Positions 1 through 9,315 of a stretch of DNA of 64,000 nucleotides are shown piece after piece. Positions within the stretch are counted from its first letter, which is position 1; each line of letters starts with the position of its first letter. The translations under genes were made by a program, and so were the position numbers. Below the pieces are notes generated by a model, which was not told the DNA's origin, made no database searches, and saw only the letters and a list, made by a program, of their open reading frames with translations. This DNA is from Caballeronia glathei (GTDB lineage Bacteria > Pseudomonadota > Gammaproteobacteria > Burkholderiales > Burkholderiaceae), in contig NZ_JFHC01000009.1 in NCBI RefSeq assembly GCF_000698595.1, forward strand, positions 62,001 to 126,000, written 5' to 3'.

Positions 1-896
1 GTGCCGTGAAACGGCTGGCCGGGCAGTTCCGCCTGCGTCACGGTGACCTGCTGGCCGTCCTTCACGTTCTGCGCGTAAGCCTGCGGAAGCTGCACGTAGA
101 CGCGCAGCGGGTCCGACTGGGCGAGCGCGAAGAGCGGGCGGCTCGCGCCGCTGCCGGCGCTGCTGCCCGCGCCGCTGCCGGCGCCGCTACCCACGCCGCT
201 GCCGGCGTCGATCAGGTCGCCGACATCGACGTTGCGCTGCGTCACCACGCCAGAGAACGGCGCGACGATGCGCTTGAACGATTCGAGCTGGCGCAGGCGC
301 CGCACGTTCGCATCGGCGGCGGCGAGATTCGCGACATCCTGGTTGTACGTGCTCTGGCGCTCGTCGAGCTCCTGCTGCGAGACGGCGTCGCGCTGGCGCA
401 ACTGCAGCCAGCGGTCGAGCGAGCTTTTAGCGAGCCCGAGGCTGGAGCTCGTCTGCTCGCGCTGCGCCACGGCCTGCGCGAGCTCCTGGTCGATCTCGGG
501 CGTATCGAGGTCCGCGAGCAGCTGGCCCTGCTTCACCTGCGCGCCGATATCGACGTACCAGTGCAGCAGATAGCCCGTCGCGCGCGCGAAGATCGGCGAC
601 TCCACGTAGCCGCGCAGCGTGCCGGGCAGGAGCGTTTCACCGCCGTGGTCGGTCTGCGTCGGCGTGACGGCGTTCACGTACTGCCGCGCGTTCTGGCGTG
701 TGGTGGCCTCGACGGAACGGCTGTGCAGGTTGCCGACGACCACCGTGCGCGCCGCGCCCAGCGCGAGCAGCAACAGTACGATCACGAGCGCGATGCGGGC
801 GCGTTTCCACTCGAGGTTGCGCGGCGGCAGCGCGTGGCCGCCTTCCTCCGGGTCTCTTGCCGGAATGGCAAGGGAAGCATGGGTTTTCTCGGTCAT
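1..896 (-). CDS. RND efflux periplasmic adaptor subunit (HlyD/MexA type), 3' end outside window
   Basis: This is the membrane fusion protein that would link the RND pump encoded just upstream to an outer membrane channel. The visible 298 residues start MTEKTHASLA, have one membrane-anchor segment near residues 32-50 (IALVIVLLLLALGA), then a biotinyl-lipoyl-like half (GYLLHWYVDIGAQVKQGQLL), a helical hairpin rich in Gln, Ala and Arg, and the returning strand FKRIVAPFSGVVTQRNVDVGD. A Gly/Ser repeat (GSGVGSGAGSGAGSS) interrupts the beta-barrel region and may be an expanded loop. It starts 45 bases after the permease stop and is surely cotranscribed with it. The reading frame is open to the window edge, so the C-terminus is missing here. 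Family assignment is firm; the substrate is unknown. Confidence 0.9.
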   Translation of the reverse strand, partial: MTEKTHASLAIPARDPEEGGHALPPRNLEWKRARIALVIVLLLLALGAARTVVVGNLHSRSVEATTRQNARQYVNAVTPTQTDHGGETLLPGTLRGYVESPIFARATGYLLHWYVDIGAQVKQGQLLADLDTPEIDQELAQAVAQREQTSSSLGLAKSSLDRWLQLRQRDAVSQQELDERQSTYNQDVANLAAADANVRRLRQLESFKRIVAPFSGVVTQRNVDVGDLIDAGSGVGSGAGSGAGSSAGSGASRPLFALAQSDPLRVYVQLPQAYAQNVKDGQQVTVTQAELPGQPFHG

Positions 897-941
897 GTCA
901 GTCGGTCGGGAAGAGAGGTGTCGGGCTCATGAGGTATTGGC

Positions 942-3900
942 TCAAGCGTGCTCGCCGTCGCCGTGCGCGTTGTCATCCGCGCCGTCTCCGGTCGTGCGCG
1001 TTGCTGCGCGCCGGGCAAGACGGCTATGGATGCCCGCGAAAACGAGCGGCACGAAAAAGAGTGTCGAGACGGTCGCGAACAGCAGTCCGCCGATGACCGC
1101 GCGGCCGAGCGGGGCGTTCTGCTCCGCGCCTTCGCCGAGACCGAGCGCCATCGGGATCATGCCGATGATCATCGCGAACGCGGTCATCAGGACCGGGCGG
1201 ATGCGGCTCGCGCCCGCTTCGAGCGCGGCGGTGAGCGGCGGCGCGCCGGCCGCGAGCCGCTGGCGGGCGAACGCCACCATCAGGATGCTGTTCGCGGTCG
1301 CAACGCCCATCGTCATGATCGCGCCCGTCAGCGCAGGCACGCTCAGATGGGTGCCGGTCAGGAACAGCATCCACATGATGCCGGCGAGCGCGGCGGGCAG
1401 GGCGCTCACGATGATGAGCGGATCGACCCACGACTGGAAGTTCACGACGATCAGCAGATACACCAGCACGATCGCCATCGCGACACCGACACCCAGGCCG
1501 AAGAACGAACTGCGCATCGTCTGCACCTGGCCGCGCACGACGATCTGGCTGCCGCGCGGAAGCTCGGCGCGTGCCTTCCCGACGAGCTGGTCGACCTGCC
1601 GCGCGACGCTGCCCAGGTCGCTTCCCTCGACGCTCACGAAGAGATCGATGACGGGCCGGATGTTGTAGTGCGTGACGACGGCGAATTCGTTTTTCGGCTT
1701 CAGCCGCACGAGGTTGCCGAGCAGTTGCGTCGGTCCGGTCGCCGCGCCCGACACCGGCGTGCGCAGCAGCTCGTCGACCGAGCCGACCTGGTATTGCGGC
1801 GTCTGGATGGCGAGGTTGTATTCCACGCCGTTCTGCGGGTTGAACCAGAAGGCGGGCGCCGTCTGCGTGCTGCCGGAAAGCGAGATCAGCACGTTCTGCG
1901 CCACGTTGCTCGCGCTCAGGTTGAGCTGCTGAAGCCGCGTGCGGTCCATCTGGAGGCTCAGGGTCGGCTCGTCGAGCTTCTGCTGGATGTGCGTGTCAAC
2001 CGTGCCGGGAATCAGGCGCACCTCTTTCATCAGCTTGCTCGCCACCGCGAAGTTCGCCTGCTGGTCGGCGCCGGCGATCTGCACGTCGATGGCGGCGGGC
2101 AGGCCGAAGTTCAGGATCTGCGTGACGATGTCGGCCGGCTGGAAGAAGAACTCGACGCCCGGAAAGCGCTGCGGCAGGATCGCGCGCAGCTTGTCGATGA
2201 ACGTCTGCGTCGGCGAGTGGTTCTCGTCGAGCGCGACCTGGATCTCGCCGTCGAGCGTGCCGATCGTGCCCGCGTTGCTGTACGACAGGTTGATGCCGCT
2301 ATAGGGCAGGCCGAGGTTGTCGAGAATGGTGGAAAGCTGCGTCGGCGGCACGACCTGGCGCACCACTTTTTCGACTTCGTCCGCGAGCCGCGCGGTCTCC
2401 TCGATGCGCGTGCCGGTCGGCGCGCGCATGTGCAGCCGGATGTCGCCGGCATCGACGGTCGGGAAGAAGTCTTCGCCGAGCACGAACACGAGCCCCGACG
2501 ACAGCAGGCAGAAGCCGAGGAAGAGCGTTGCGAAGCGGCGGCGCCGCACGAGCAGGCTGCTCAGAATGACGATGTAGCCCGCGCGCATCTTCTCGAAGCC
2601 GCGGTCGAAGCGCTGGTAGAGGCGCGCGAAGAGCCCGGGCGTCGCGCCGGGCTTCGGCTTGTGCGCGTGGCCCATCAGCAGCATCGCGAGCGTCGGCACG
2701 AGCGTGCGCGAGAGGACGTACGACGCGAGCATCGCGAACACCACCGCTTCCGCGAGCGGCACGAACAGGTAGCGCGCAACGCCCGTGAGAAAGAACATCG
2801 GCACGAACACGATGCAGATGCAAAGCGTCGACACGAGCGCAGGCACCGCGATCTCGCCCGCGCCTTCGAGAATGGCATCGTGCAGGTTCGTTCCCATGTG
2901 CAGGTGCCGCTCGATGTTCTCGATCGTCACCGTGGCGTCGTCGACGAGAATGCCCACCGCGAGCGCGAGCCCCCCGAGCGTCATGATGTTGATGGTCTGC
3001 CCGAGCGCGTGCAGCGCGAGCAGCGACGAGAGGATCGACAGCGGAATCGATATCGCGATGATGCAGGTGCTGCGCCAGTTGCCGAGAAAGAGCAGGATCA
3101 TCGCGGCCGTCAGCGCGGCGGCGATCAGCGCTTCGCGCACCACGCCCTGCACGGCCGCCTTCACGAACACCGACTGGTCGAAGAGCGCCGTGATCTCCAG
3201 GTCCGGCGGCAGCGCGGCGCGCGCGCCCGGCAGGAGGCTGCGCAGTGTGTTGACGATCGAGAGCGTGGAGGCGCTGCCGTTCTTCAGTACCGAGATCAGC
3301 ACGCCGCGATGGCCGTTCTGGCGCACGACGTTGGTCTGCGGCGAGAAGCCGTCGCGCACGTGGGCCACTTCGCGCAGGTAGGTCGTCGCGCCGTTCACCG
3401 TGCGCACGGGAATGTCGTTCAGGCCCGCGACGGTCTCGGGCGAGCCGTTCATGTCGATCGTGTATTCCTTCGGACCGATCTTCGCGGTGCCGGTCGGCAG
3501 GATCAGGTTCTGCGCGTTCACCGCGCTCACGACGTCGGAGGGCGTGAGCCCTTTCGCGAGCAGCGCGCGCGTGTCGAGATCGACGGAGATGACGCGCGTC
3601 TTGCCGCCGTAAGGGTAGGGCACGGCCGCGCCCGGAATCGTCACGAGCTGCGGGCGCAGGAAGTTGAGCGCCGTGTCGTTCAGCGCCTGCTCGGAAAGCT
3701 TCGGGCTCGACAGCCCCAGCTGGATCACCGGAATGCTCGACGCCGAGTAGCTGATCACGAGCGGAGGCGTGGCGCCCGGCGGCATCTGCTTCAGCTGCGC
3801 CTGCTCGACGGCGACCGTCTGCGCGATGGCGGTCTGGATGTTCGCGTCGGGCTGGAGGAAGATCTTGATGATCGCGATGCCCTGCAGCGACTGCGACTCG

Positions 3901-4142
3901 ATGTGCTCGATGTCGTTGACCGTCGTGGTGAGGACGCGCTCGTTGACGGACGTGATGCGGTTGGCGATGTCCTCGGCTGAAAGGCCCGAGTAATTCCAGA
4001 TGATGCTGACGACAGGAATGTTGATGTCAGGAAGGACATCGGTGGGCGTCGAAAGCAGGACGAAGGGTGTCGCCAGCAGGATCATGATGGCCATCACGAT
4101 GAACGTGTATGGCCGCTTGAGGGCAACGTTGACTATCCACAT
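942..4142 (-). CDS. RND-type efflux pump permease (AcrB/MdtB-like inner membrane transporter)
   Basis: A 1066-residue proton-driven pump, the usual length for the HAE/AcrB family. It opens with the cytoplasmic-edge helix MWIVNVALKRPYTFIVMAIM, has the two large periplasmic loops, and carries the paired proton-relay aspartates D401-D402 in GILVDDATVTIEN of TM4. The C-terminal half repeats the architecture with TM helices from about residue 535 and again from about 870 (VGVAMAIVLVYLLIVVNFQSW). It is the first gene of a two-gene unit with the adaptor downstream; no outer membrane factor lies inside the window on this side. The placement of the permease before the adaptor is less usual than adaptor-first. 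The ribosome site before ATG 4142 is weak. Substrates cannot be read from the sequence. Confidence 0.93.
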   Translation of the reverse strand: MWIVNVALKRPYTFIVMAIMILLATPFVLLSTPTDVLPDINIPVVSIIWNYSGLSAEDIANRITSVNERVLTTTVNDIEHIESQSLQGIAIIKIFLQPDANIQTAIAQTVAVEQAQLKQMPPGATPPLVISYSASSIPVIQLGLSSPKLSEQALNDTALNFLRPQLVTIPGAAVPYPYGGKTRVISVDLDTRALLAKGLTPSDVVSAVNAQNLILPTGTAKIGPKEYTIDMNGSPETVAGLNDIPVRTVNGATTYLREVAHVRDGFSPQTNVVRQNGHRGVLISVLKNGSASTLSIVNTLRSLLPGARAALPPDLEITALFDQSVFVKAAVQGVVREALIAAALTAAMILLFLGNWRSTCIIAISIPLSILSSLLALHALGQTINIMTLGGLALAVGILVDDATVTIENIERHLHMGTNLHDAILEGAGEIAVPALVSTLCICIVFVPMFFLTGVARYLFVPLAEAVVFAMLASYVLSRTLVPTLAMLLMGHAHKPKPGATPGLFARLYQRFDRGFEKMRAGYIVILSSLLVRRRRFATLFLGFCLLSSGLVFVLGEDFFPTVDAGDIRLHMRAPTGTRIEETARLADEVEKVVRQVVPPTQLSTILDNLGLPYSGINLSYSNAGTIGTLDGEIQVALDENHSPTQTFIDKLRAILPQRFPGVEFFFQPADIVTQILNFGLPAAIDVQIAGADQQANFAVASKLMKEVRLIPGTVDTHIQQKLDEPTLSLQMDRTRLQQLNLSASNVAQNVLISLSGSTQTAPAFWFNPQNGVEYNLAIQTPQYQVGSVDELLRTPVSGAATGPTQLLGNLVRLKPKNEFAVVTHYNIRPVIDLFVSVEGSDLGSVARQVDQLVGKARAELPRGSQIVVRGQVQTMRSSFFGLGVGVAMAIVLVYLLIVVNFQSWVDPLIIVSALPAALAGIMWMLFLTGTHLSVPALTGAIMTMGVATANSILMVAFARQRLAAGAPPLTAALEAGASRIRPVLMTAFAMIIGMIPMALGLGEGAEQNAPLGRAVIGGLLFATVSTLFFVPLVFAGIHSRLARRAATRTTGDGADDNAHGDGEHA

Positions 4143-4493
4143 TGAGACGTGCTCGGAGCTTGCGGCGGAGGGAAATCAATCGGAGGCTGACGCGAGCGCA
4201 TTGCGCCTGAACGGCGCGGACATGCATTACACGGGAGGGAGACCTGCCGATAAGCGAATTGGCCCAATGTTAGAGGTCGGGTGCCAACGCCGACATGACG
4301 CCAAAATGGCAGAACAGTCAGTAATGAAAATGAAGGCGCGGGCTATGCCCGGGGAACGATCGCACTGGCGGCGCGCCACCTGCGATGCGAATGCGGATAG
4401 AGGCGCGAGAAGCGGGAGCAGAGAGGGCGCGGGGTCAGTCGCATGATGCCGGGAGCCGCGGCGAGTCCCTCGTGTTGCGGCAGCGAGGAGCGC
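4143..4493. other. Non-coding gap upstream of the RND operon
   Basis: About 350 bases between the RND permease start and the end of the DUF4148 gene, both on the minus strand. It should hold the RND promoter and the end of the DUF4148 transcript. I see no open frame with a convincing start. A short dyad, TTGGCCCAA, lies at about 4259-4267 and could be part of a regulator site, but there is no regulator gene beside the operon to pair it with. Confidence 0.4.
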
Positions 4494-4778
4494 TTACTCG
4501 CTGGTGCCGGTGCGGGCGGGCTGGCCGGCACCCGAAGTCCCTTCCGCCGACGGTCCATAGGCGGCCGAGCTGCCGTTGTCCGCCTGCACGCGTGCTTCGG
4601 CGGCCTGGATGTCGCGCGGATAGTACGGGTCTTTCACCGAGGGGTTGTAGCCTGCGTTTTCGAGTTGCACGAGTTCCGCGCGGACCTCTGCGCGCGTGAC
4701 GGGCTCGTTCGTCTGGGCGAGCGCCGCGATCGGTGAGATGGCGAGAGCGACGATGGCGACACGGATCAATGGCTTCAT
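4494..4778 (-). CDS. DUF4148 family small exported protein
   Basis: A 94-residue protein with an N-terminal signal peptide (MKPLIRVAIVALAISPIAALA, likely cut after ALA) and the DUF4148 core: T-R-A-E-V-R-A-E-L-V-Q-L-E-N-A-G-Y-N-P, then the YYPRDIQAAEARV stretch. A Gly/Ser/Thr-rich tail follows. The ATG at 4778 was chosen over longer frames because AGGAG sits six to nine bases upstream and the signal peptide begins there. These proteins are abundant and paralogous in Burkholderiaceae and their role is unknown. A second member lies at 21019-21333 in this window. Confidence 0.88.
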   Translation of the reverse strand: MKPLIRVAIVALAISPIAALAQTNEPVTRAEVRAELVQLENAGYNPSVKDPYYPRDIQAAEARVQADNGSSAAYGPSAEGTSGAGQPARTGTSE

Positions 4779-4989
4779 GATGAACTCCTGAACGAATGAG
4801 ATAGCGATATGGCGTGCGCGTCGCGCATGACCGATTCGCGCGCGGCACGACGCACTCATTGTATTTTCCGGACCGTGGCGAGATGCTGGCATCGACATGG
4901 CATTGCGGTCAGGTGGCCGCACCCGGCAGAGCGCGATGCGAGCACGTATCATCAATACGCACCCCGCACACATCCGAAGGAGAAGCATC

Positions 4990-5292
4990 ATGGTCAAAGT
5001 TGCGCTGTTCGTTCGTCTAGAAGCGAAGCCGGGAAAGGAGCAGGAAGTCGAAAGCTTCCTGATGGGCGGGCTGCCGCTCGTCGAAGACGAGCCCGCCACG
5101 ATCGCATGGTTCGGCCTGCGCCTGGGTCCGGCCACGTTCGGCATCTTCGATGCCTTCCCCGATGACGCCGGCCGCCAGGCCCATCTCGCCGGCAAGGTAG
5201 CCGAGGCACTGATGGCGAAGGCCGCTGATCTGTTCGCGAAGCCGCCGGAGATCATGCACGTCGACGTGCTCGCGGCGAAGCTGCCGGCTTAG
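4990..5292 (+). CDS. Antibiotic biosynthesis monooxygenase (ABM)-like small protein, putative quinol monooxygenase
   Basis: A 100-residue single-domain protein with the dimeric alpha/beta barrel pattern: beta strand MVKVALFVRLEAKPGKE, helix EQEVESFLMGGLPLVEDE, strand TIAWFGLRL, and the FGIFDAFPDDAGRQAHL segment that in ABM proteins precedes the edge helix. Members oxidise or decarboxylate small quinol-like substrates without a cofactor; no substrate can be assigned. The ATG at 4990 has a good AAGGAG site (about 4977-4982). The gene stands alone, divergent from the DUF4148 gene, with which it shares a short promoter region. Confidence 0.8.
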   Translation: MVKVALFVRLEAKPGKEQEVESFLMGGLPLVEDEPATIAWFGLRLGPATFGIFDAFPDDAGRQAHLAGKVAEALMAKAADLFAKPPEIMHVDVLAAKLPA

Positions 5293-5382
5293 CTGACCGG
5301 GTAGCTGCCCGGTCAGCCAGCCGCGCGGACGGGCACCGGGCTCCGTGACCCGGCAGGTTCGATCGTTGATGATTGCGCAGAC

Positions 5383-5544
5383 ATGACTTCCAGGGACCTG
5401 CCTTCCATCCGGCCAGCGCACCGTGCATTGCCGCGCGGCTTCGAGCGCGGGTACGGCCTCAGGAGCTTCGACGTCGCCATTCCCCGCGGCACGCTCGTCG
5501 TCTTCACCGGCCAGCCCGGTCCTCCGACGATAGACGCGCGGTGA
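5383..5544 (+). pseudogene. Decayed fragment of a UvrA-like ABC ATPase (5' end only)
   Basis: A 53-codon frame whose middle reads LRSFDVAIPRGTLVVFTG, which matches the strand leading into the first Walker A of UvrA-type proteins (normally N-L-R-x-x-D-V-x-I-P-R-x-x-L-V-V-F-T-G followed by VSGSGKSS). Here the P-loop is lost: FTG is followed by QPGPPTIDAR and a stop. The residues before it (PRGFERGYG) look like a shortened RVRGAREHN segment. No downstream UvrA sequence is present before the next gene. I read this as a remnant left by deletion of a UvrA2-like gene. The rest of the gap 5293-5662 shows nothing else. Confidence 0.5.
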
Positions 5545-5662
5545 AACCGCGTGACATAACTTTCCAACAGACTGGATTCGCGCGTTCTTCTATATTTCGT
5601 TCGTCGCCACGCCGCAGCCCGCGCAATGTGCGACCTGGCCCGAAACCGTGAAGGACATCCCC

Positions 5663-6568
5663 GTGAAAATCCGATCGTTTGTCATCCCGACCACCGGCGC
5701 TTCGCCGGCTTCATCCGCGGCCACCGCGTTCGCCGGGCTCACGCTGCGGCACCTCCTCGTCGCGGCTGCCGCCGCCCTGCTGGCGCTGGCGAGCGCGCCG
5801 GCGTCGGCGGCGTGGGGCGCGCGGGGAACCGCGGTCACGTCGCGCGGCGCCTACAACGGCGCTCACTACGGATCCTGCGGCGGCGGCAGCTGCTCGCACG
5901 CGGGCGGCGTGGCCGGGCCCTACGGCGGCCTCGCGACGAACACCGGCACCGTGACCCGCACCGCGCCGGGCCAGTTCTCGAACTCGGGAACCGCGACGGG
6001 CCGCTATGGAAACTCCGTCCAGCACGCCGGGGACACGAGCTGCGCGGGCGGCACCTGCGCGCACACCGGCAGCCTCACCGGACCCGACGGCAACACCGCC
6101 ACCACCGCAGGCAGCGCGATGCGCACCGCGCCGGGACAGTATTCGTCGTCGGGTACGGTCAACGGGGCGTACGGCAACACGGTGAACCACTCGGCATCGA
6201 CGAGCTGCGCGGGCAATTCCTGCTACCGCTCGGGAACCGCGACCGGCACGTACGGAGGCACCGTCAGCCACTCCGGCACGGCGACGAGCGTCGCGCCGGG
6301 CGTCGTCGTGACCTCGGGCAGCGCGACGACCGTGCACGGCACCACGGTCACGACGGGCGGCTCGGTCACGACCGTGAGCGCGACGGTCGGGTATGTGGCG
6401 CCGCCGCCGGTCGTCTATGTGCCGCCGCCGGCGACGGCGACCGTCTACGTCGCGCCGCCCCCGCCGCCCCCGCCGGCCGTCGTGTATGTCGCGCCCGCGC
6501 CGAAACCCGCCGTGTACATTCCGGGCCACTGGGTCAACAACGTGTGGGTGCCCGCCCACTGGGCCTGA
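5663..6568 (+). CDS. Exported cysteine-repeat protein with proline-rich stalk and terminal GHW/AHW motif
   Basis: About 301 residues. A long N-region leads to a hydrophobic segment and a likely signal peptidase site at ASA-AWG (about residue 50). The body has a 55-residue repeat seen three times, each with a C-x4-C pair: C72/C77, C127/C132 and C182/C187, exactly 55 residues apart. The repeats are rich in Gly, Thr, Ser and share S-G-T-x-x-G-x-Y-G. They are followed by Thr/Val repeats, a proline-rich stalk with runs of Pro (about 245-275) and the ending VYIPGHWVNNVWVPAHWA. The last motif resembles tails of small envelope proteins in related bacteria. Start: GTG at 5663 has AAGGA at a proper distance; the in-frame GTG at 5648 does not. 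Function unknown; surface or periplasmic location inferred. Confidence 0.72.
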   Translation: MKIRSFVIPTTGASPASSAATAFAGLTLRHLLVAAAAALLALASAPASAAWGARGTAVTSRGAYNGAHYGSCGGGSCSHAGGVAGPYGGLATNTGTVTRTAPGQFSNSGTATGRYGNSVQHAGDTSCAGGTCAHTGSLTGPDGNTATTAGSAMRTAPGQYSSSGTVNGAYGNTVNHSASTSCAGNSCYRSGTATGTYGGTVSHSGTATSVAPGVVVTSGSATTVHGTTVTTGGSVTTVSATVGYVAPPPVVYVPPPATATVYVAPPPPPPPAVVYVAPAPKPAVYIPGHWVNNVWVPAHWA

Positions 6569-6664
6569 GCGCAGGCGCAGGCGGTTTGCAGCGCGATGTG
6601 GCCGGCCGCCGCATCGATTGGAAAGTAAAATGCGCTGACCACACAGGCTCTCGAAGGCATCAGC

Positions 6665-9064
6665 TTGATTCAGGCACAGCAGGGCTTCATCCTGACCCGC
6701 CACTGGAGGGACACGGCTGCGGGGACCGAGGTCGAATTCTGGCTCGCGACCGACCGCGGCCCGCAGAAGATCCGCCTCGCGCCGCAGACGTCCGTGGCGT
6801 TCATTCCGGCGGAGCAGCGCGCGCTTGCCGAGCCGTTCGTCGCCGGAGCGCGCCAGGCGGAATTGCGCGCGCTGCCGATGAAGGATTTCCAGCATCGCCC
6901 GGTGCTCGGATTCTACTGCCCGCAGTACCGGCAACTGGCCGCGCTGGAGAAGTCGCTGAAGGAGGCTGGCGTGCAGGTCTACGAAGCCGACATCCGTCCG
7001 CCCGAGCGCTATCTGATGGAGCGGTTCATCACCGCGCCGGTGCGGTTCAGCGGCCAGCCCAGCGGCACGTCAGACGGCACGTCAGGCGGCAAGTCCGGCG
7101 ACGGCGTGCTACTCGACTGCGAAATGAGACCGGCGCCCGGCTACCGGCCGCAACTCGCGATGGTGTCGCTCGACATCGAGACGAGCGAGCGCGGCGATCT
7201 CTATTCGATCGCGCTGGAAGGCTGCGGCGAGCGTCAGGTGTACATGCTCGGCCCGCCGAACGGCGACGACGCCCCGCGCGATTTCGACCTCGAATACTGC
7301 GAGAGCCGCGCGCAGATGCTGGAGCGGCTCAATGCGTGGTTCGCGCGGCACGACCCCGACGCAATCATCGGCTGGAACCTGATCCAGTTCGACCTGCGCG
7401 TGCTGCAAAAGCACGCCGACCAGTTCCGGATTCCGCTCGTGCTCGGCCGTGGCGGCGGCCTGATCGAATGGCGCGAGCATGGCGTGAAGCAGAACCATTT
7501 CTTCGCGTCGGCGGCGGGAAGGCTCATCATCGACGGCATCGAGGCGCTCAGGTCCGCCACCTGGAGCTTCCCGTCATTCAGCCTGGAGTACGTGGCGCAG
7601 GCGCTGCTCGGCGAGGGCAAGTCGATCGACAATCCCTATCAGCGGATGGACGAGATCAACCGCCGCTTCGCCGAGGACAAGCCCGCGCTCGCGCGCTACA
7701 ACCTGAAAGACTGCGAGCTGGTGACGCGGATCTTCGCGAAGACCGAACTGCTGACGTTCCTGCTCGAACGCGCGACCGTCACCGGGCTCGCGGCGGACCG
7801 GAGCGGCGGCTCGGTTGCGGCCTTCAGCCATCTGTACATGCCGCGCATGCACCGGCTGGGCTACGTCGCGCCGAACCTGGGCGACGTGCAGGAGGCGGGG
7901 AGTCCCGGCGGCTTCGTGATGGATTCGAAGCCGGGCCTCTACGACTCGGTGCTGGTGCTCGACTACAAGAGCCTGTATCCGTCGATCATCCGCACGTTCC
8001 TGATCGACCCCGCCGGACTGGCCGAAGGCATGCGCCACCCCGGCGACGCCGATTCCGTGCCGGGCTTTCTGGGCGCGCGCTTTTCGCGCGAGAGGCATTG
8101 CCTGCCGGCCATCGTCGAGCAGGTGTGGCAGGGGCGCGAGGCGGCCAAGACGCAGAACAACAAGCCGCTGTCGCAGGCGCTGAAGATCATCATGAATTCG
8201 TTCTACGGCGTGCTCGGGTCGAGCGGCTGCCGCTTCTTCGATCCGCGTCTCGCGTCGTCGATCACGATGCGCGGGCACGAGATCATGCATCGCACGCGCG
8301 AGCTGATCGAGGATGCGGGCTATCAGGTGATCTACGGCGACACCGACTCCACCTTCGTCTGGCTCAGGCACGCGCACACCGAAGAGCAGGCCGGGGAGAT
8401 CGGAGACGCGCTCGTCGGGCATGTGAACCGGTGGTGGCAGCGGCACCTGAAGGAGCAGTTCGGCCTCGACAGCGCGCTGGAACTGGAAGTCGACACGCAC
8501 TACCGCCGCTTCCTGATGCCGACCGTGCGCGGCGCCGAGCAGGGCAGCAAGAAGCGCTATGCGGGACTGATCACGCGAGCGGATGGCGGCGACGAAATGG
8601 TCTACAAGGGCCTCGAAGCCGTGCGCACCGACTGGACGCCGCTCGCGCAGCAGTTTCAGCAGGAACTGTATCTGCGCATCTTCAAGCGGCAGCCGTATGA
8701 GGAATACGTGCGGGACTACGTGGGCCGCACGATGAGCGGCGAATTCGACGCGCTGCTCGTCTATCGCAAGCAATTGCGAAGGCGGCTCACCGACTATCAG
8801 CGCAACGTGCCGCCGCATGTGCGCGCGGCGCGCATCGCGGACGAATTCAACCAGTCACGGGGCCGTCCGCTGCAGTATCAGAACGGCGGCTGGATCAGCT
8901 ACGTGATGACCGTCGCCGGGCCCGAGCCGGTCGAGACGCAGCGCTCGGCGATCGACTACGACCACTATCTGACGCGTCAGTTGCAGCCCGTCGCGGACGC
9001 CATCCTGCCGTTCCTGCGCGACGATTTCGCGGGGCTGATGTCCGGGCAGAAGGAATTGTTCTGA
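6665..9064 (+). CDS. polB: DNA polymerase II (family B, with 3'-5' exonuclease)
   Basis: A 799-residue family B polymerase close to Escherichia coli PolB along its length ([17 protein letters not shown] at the N-terminus to [13 protein letters not shown] at the end). Exonuclease motifs: D170-I-E172-T, NLIQFDLR near 240 and YNLKDCEL near 345. Polymerase motifs: DYKSLYPSI near 432, the YGDTDST catalytic pair near 558, and SKKRYAG near 625. Family members restart stalled forks and carry out error-prone lesion bypass; it is usually SOS induced, but no clear LexA box was seen upstream. A Gly/Ser-rich insertion (about residues 131-148) is absent from the E. coli enzyme. The start is TTG 6665; the frame is closed by a stop at 6626 and no ATG is near. 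Confidence 0.95.
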   Translation: MIQAQQGFILTRHWRDTAAGTEVEFWLATDRGPQKIRLAPQTSVAFIPAEQRALAEPFVAGARQAELRALPMKDFQHRPVLGFYCPQYRQLAALEKSLKEAGVQVYEADIRPPERYLMERFITAPVRFSGQPSGTSDGTSGGKSGDGVLLDCEMRPAPGYRPQLAMVSLDIETSERGDLYSIALEGCGERQVYMLGPPNGDDAPRDFDLEYCESRAQMLERLNAWFARHDPDAIIGWNLIQFDLRVLQKHADQFRIPLVLGRGGGLIEWREHGVKQNHFFASAAGRLIIDGIEALRSATWSFPSFSLEYVAQALLGEGKSIDNPYQRMDEINRRFAEDKPALARYNLKDCELVTRIFAKTELLTFLLERATVTGLAADRSGGSVAAFSHLYMPRMHRLGYVAPNLGDVQEAGSPGGFVMDSKPGLYDSVLVLDYKSLYPSIIRTFLIDPAGLAEGMRHPGDADSVPGFLGARFSRERHCLPAIVEQVWQGREAAKTQNNKPLSQALKIIMNSFYGVLGSSGCRFFDPRLASSITMRGHEIMHRTRELIEDAGYQVIYGDTDSTFVWLRHAHTEEQAGEIGDALVGHVNRWWQRHLKEQFGLDSALELEVDTHYRRFLMPTVRGAEQGSKKRYAGLITRADGGDEMVYKGLEAVRTDWTPLAQQFQQELYLRIFKRQPYEEYVRDYVGRTMSGEFDALLVYRKQLRRRLTDYQRNVPPHVRAARIADEFNQSRGRPLQYQNGGWISYVMTVAGPEPVETQRSAIDYDHYLTRQLQPVADAILPFLRDDFAGLMSGQKELF

Positions 9065-9144
9065 CCCGCGCCCGATGGGCCGGTCCGGTGCGCGCGCCCG
9101 GCTTCGGCGGGCGCACGCGCCGGGTGGCGCCCGAGTTCAGGCGC

Positions 9145-9315
9145 TCAGGCGTTCAGGCCGAAATTCGCTTCAGTCGGAAAGCCGTTCGCTTCGAGGGAGC
9201 GCATGCGTCGCTCGAGATCGGCGAGATCAGCCGACGAAGCAAGGTAGGCTTCGCGGCGATACTGTTCGCTGCGCTCGAGCAGGCTGCCGAGTTTTTCAAG
9301 GAAATAAGCAATCAT
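9145..9315 (-). CDS. DUF3563 family small protein
   Basis: A 56-residue protein, MIAYFLEKLGSLLERSEQYR onward, with the family pattern YRREAYLASSADLADLERRM. It is predicted to be two short helices with no membrane segment. The ATG at 9315 follows AGGAG with six bases between, which decides against the longer in-frame start. DUF3563 proteins are small, common in Burkholderiales and uncharacterised. It converges with polB. Confidence 0.8.
   Translation of the reverse strand: MIAYFLEKLGSLLERSEQYRREAYLASSADLADLERRMRSLEANGFPTEANFGLNA

Noticed and set aside
942..3980. Very long open frame (about 1010 codons) on the plus strand opposite the RND permease
   Set aside because: Composition is Arg/Ala/Asp/His-rich as expected for an antisense shadow in GC-rich DNA, with no domain, and the opposite strand holds a textbook RND pump.
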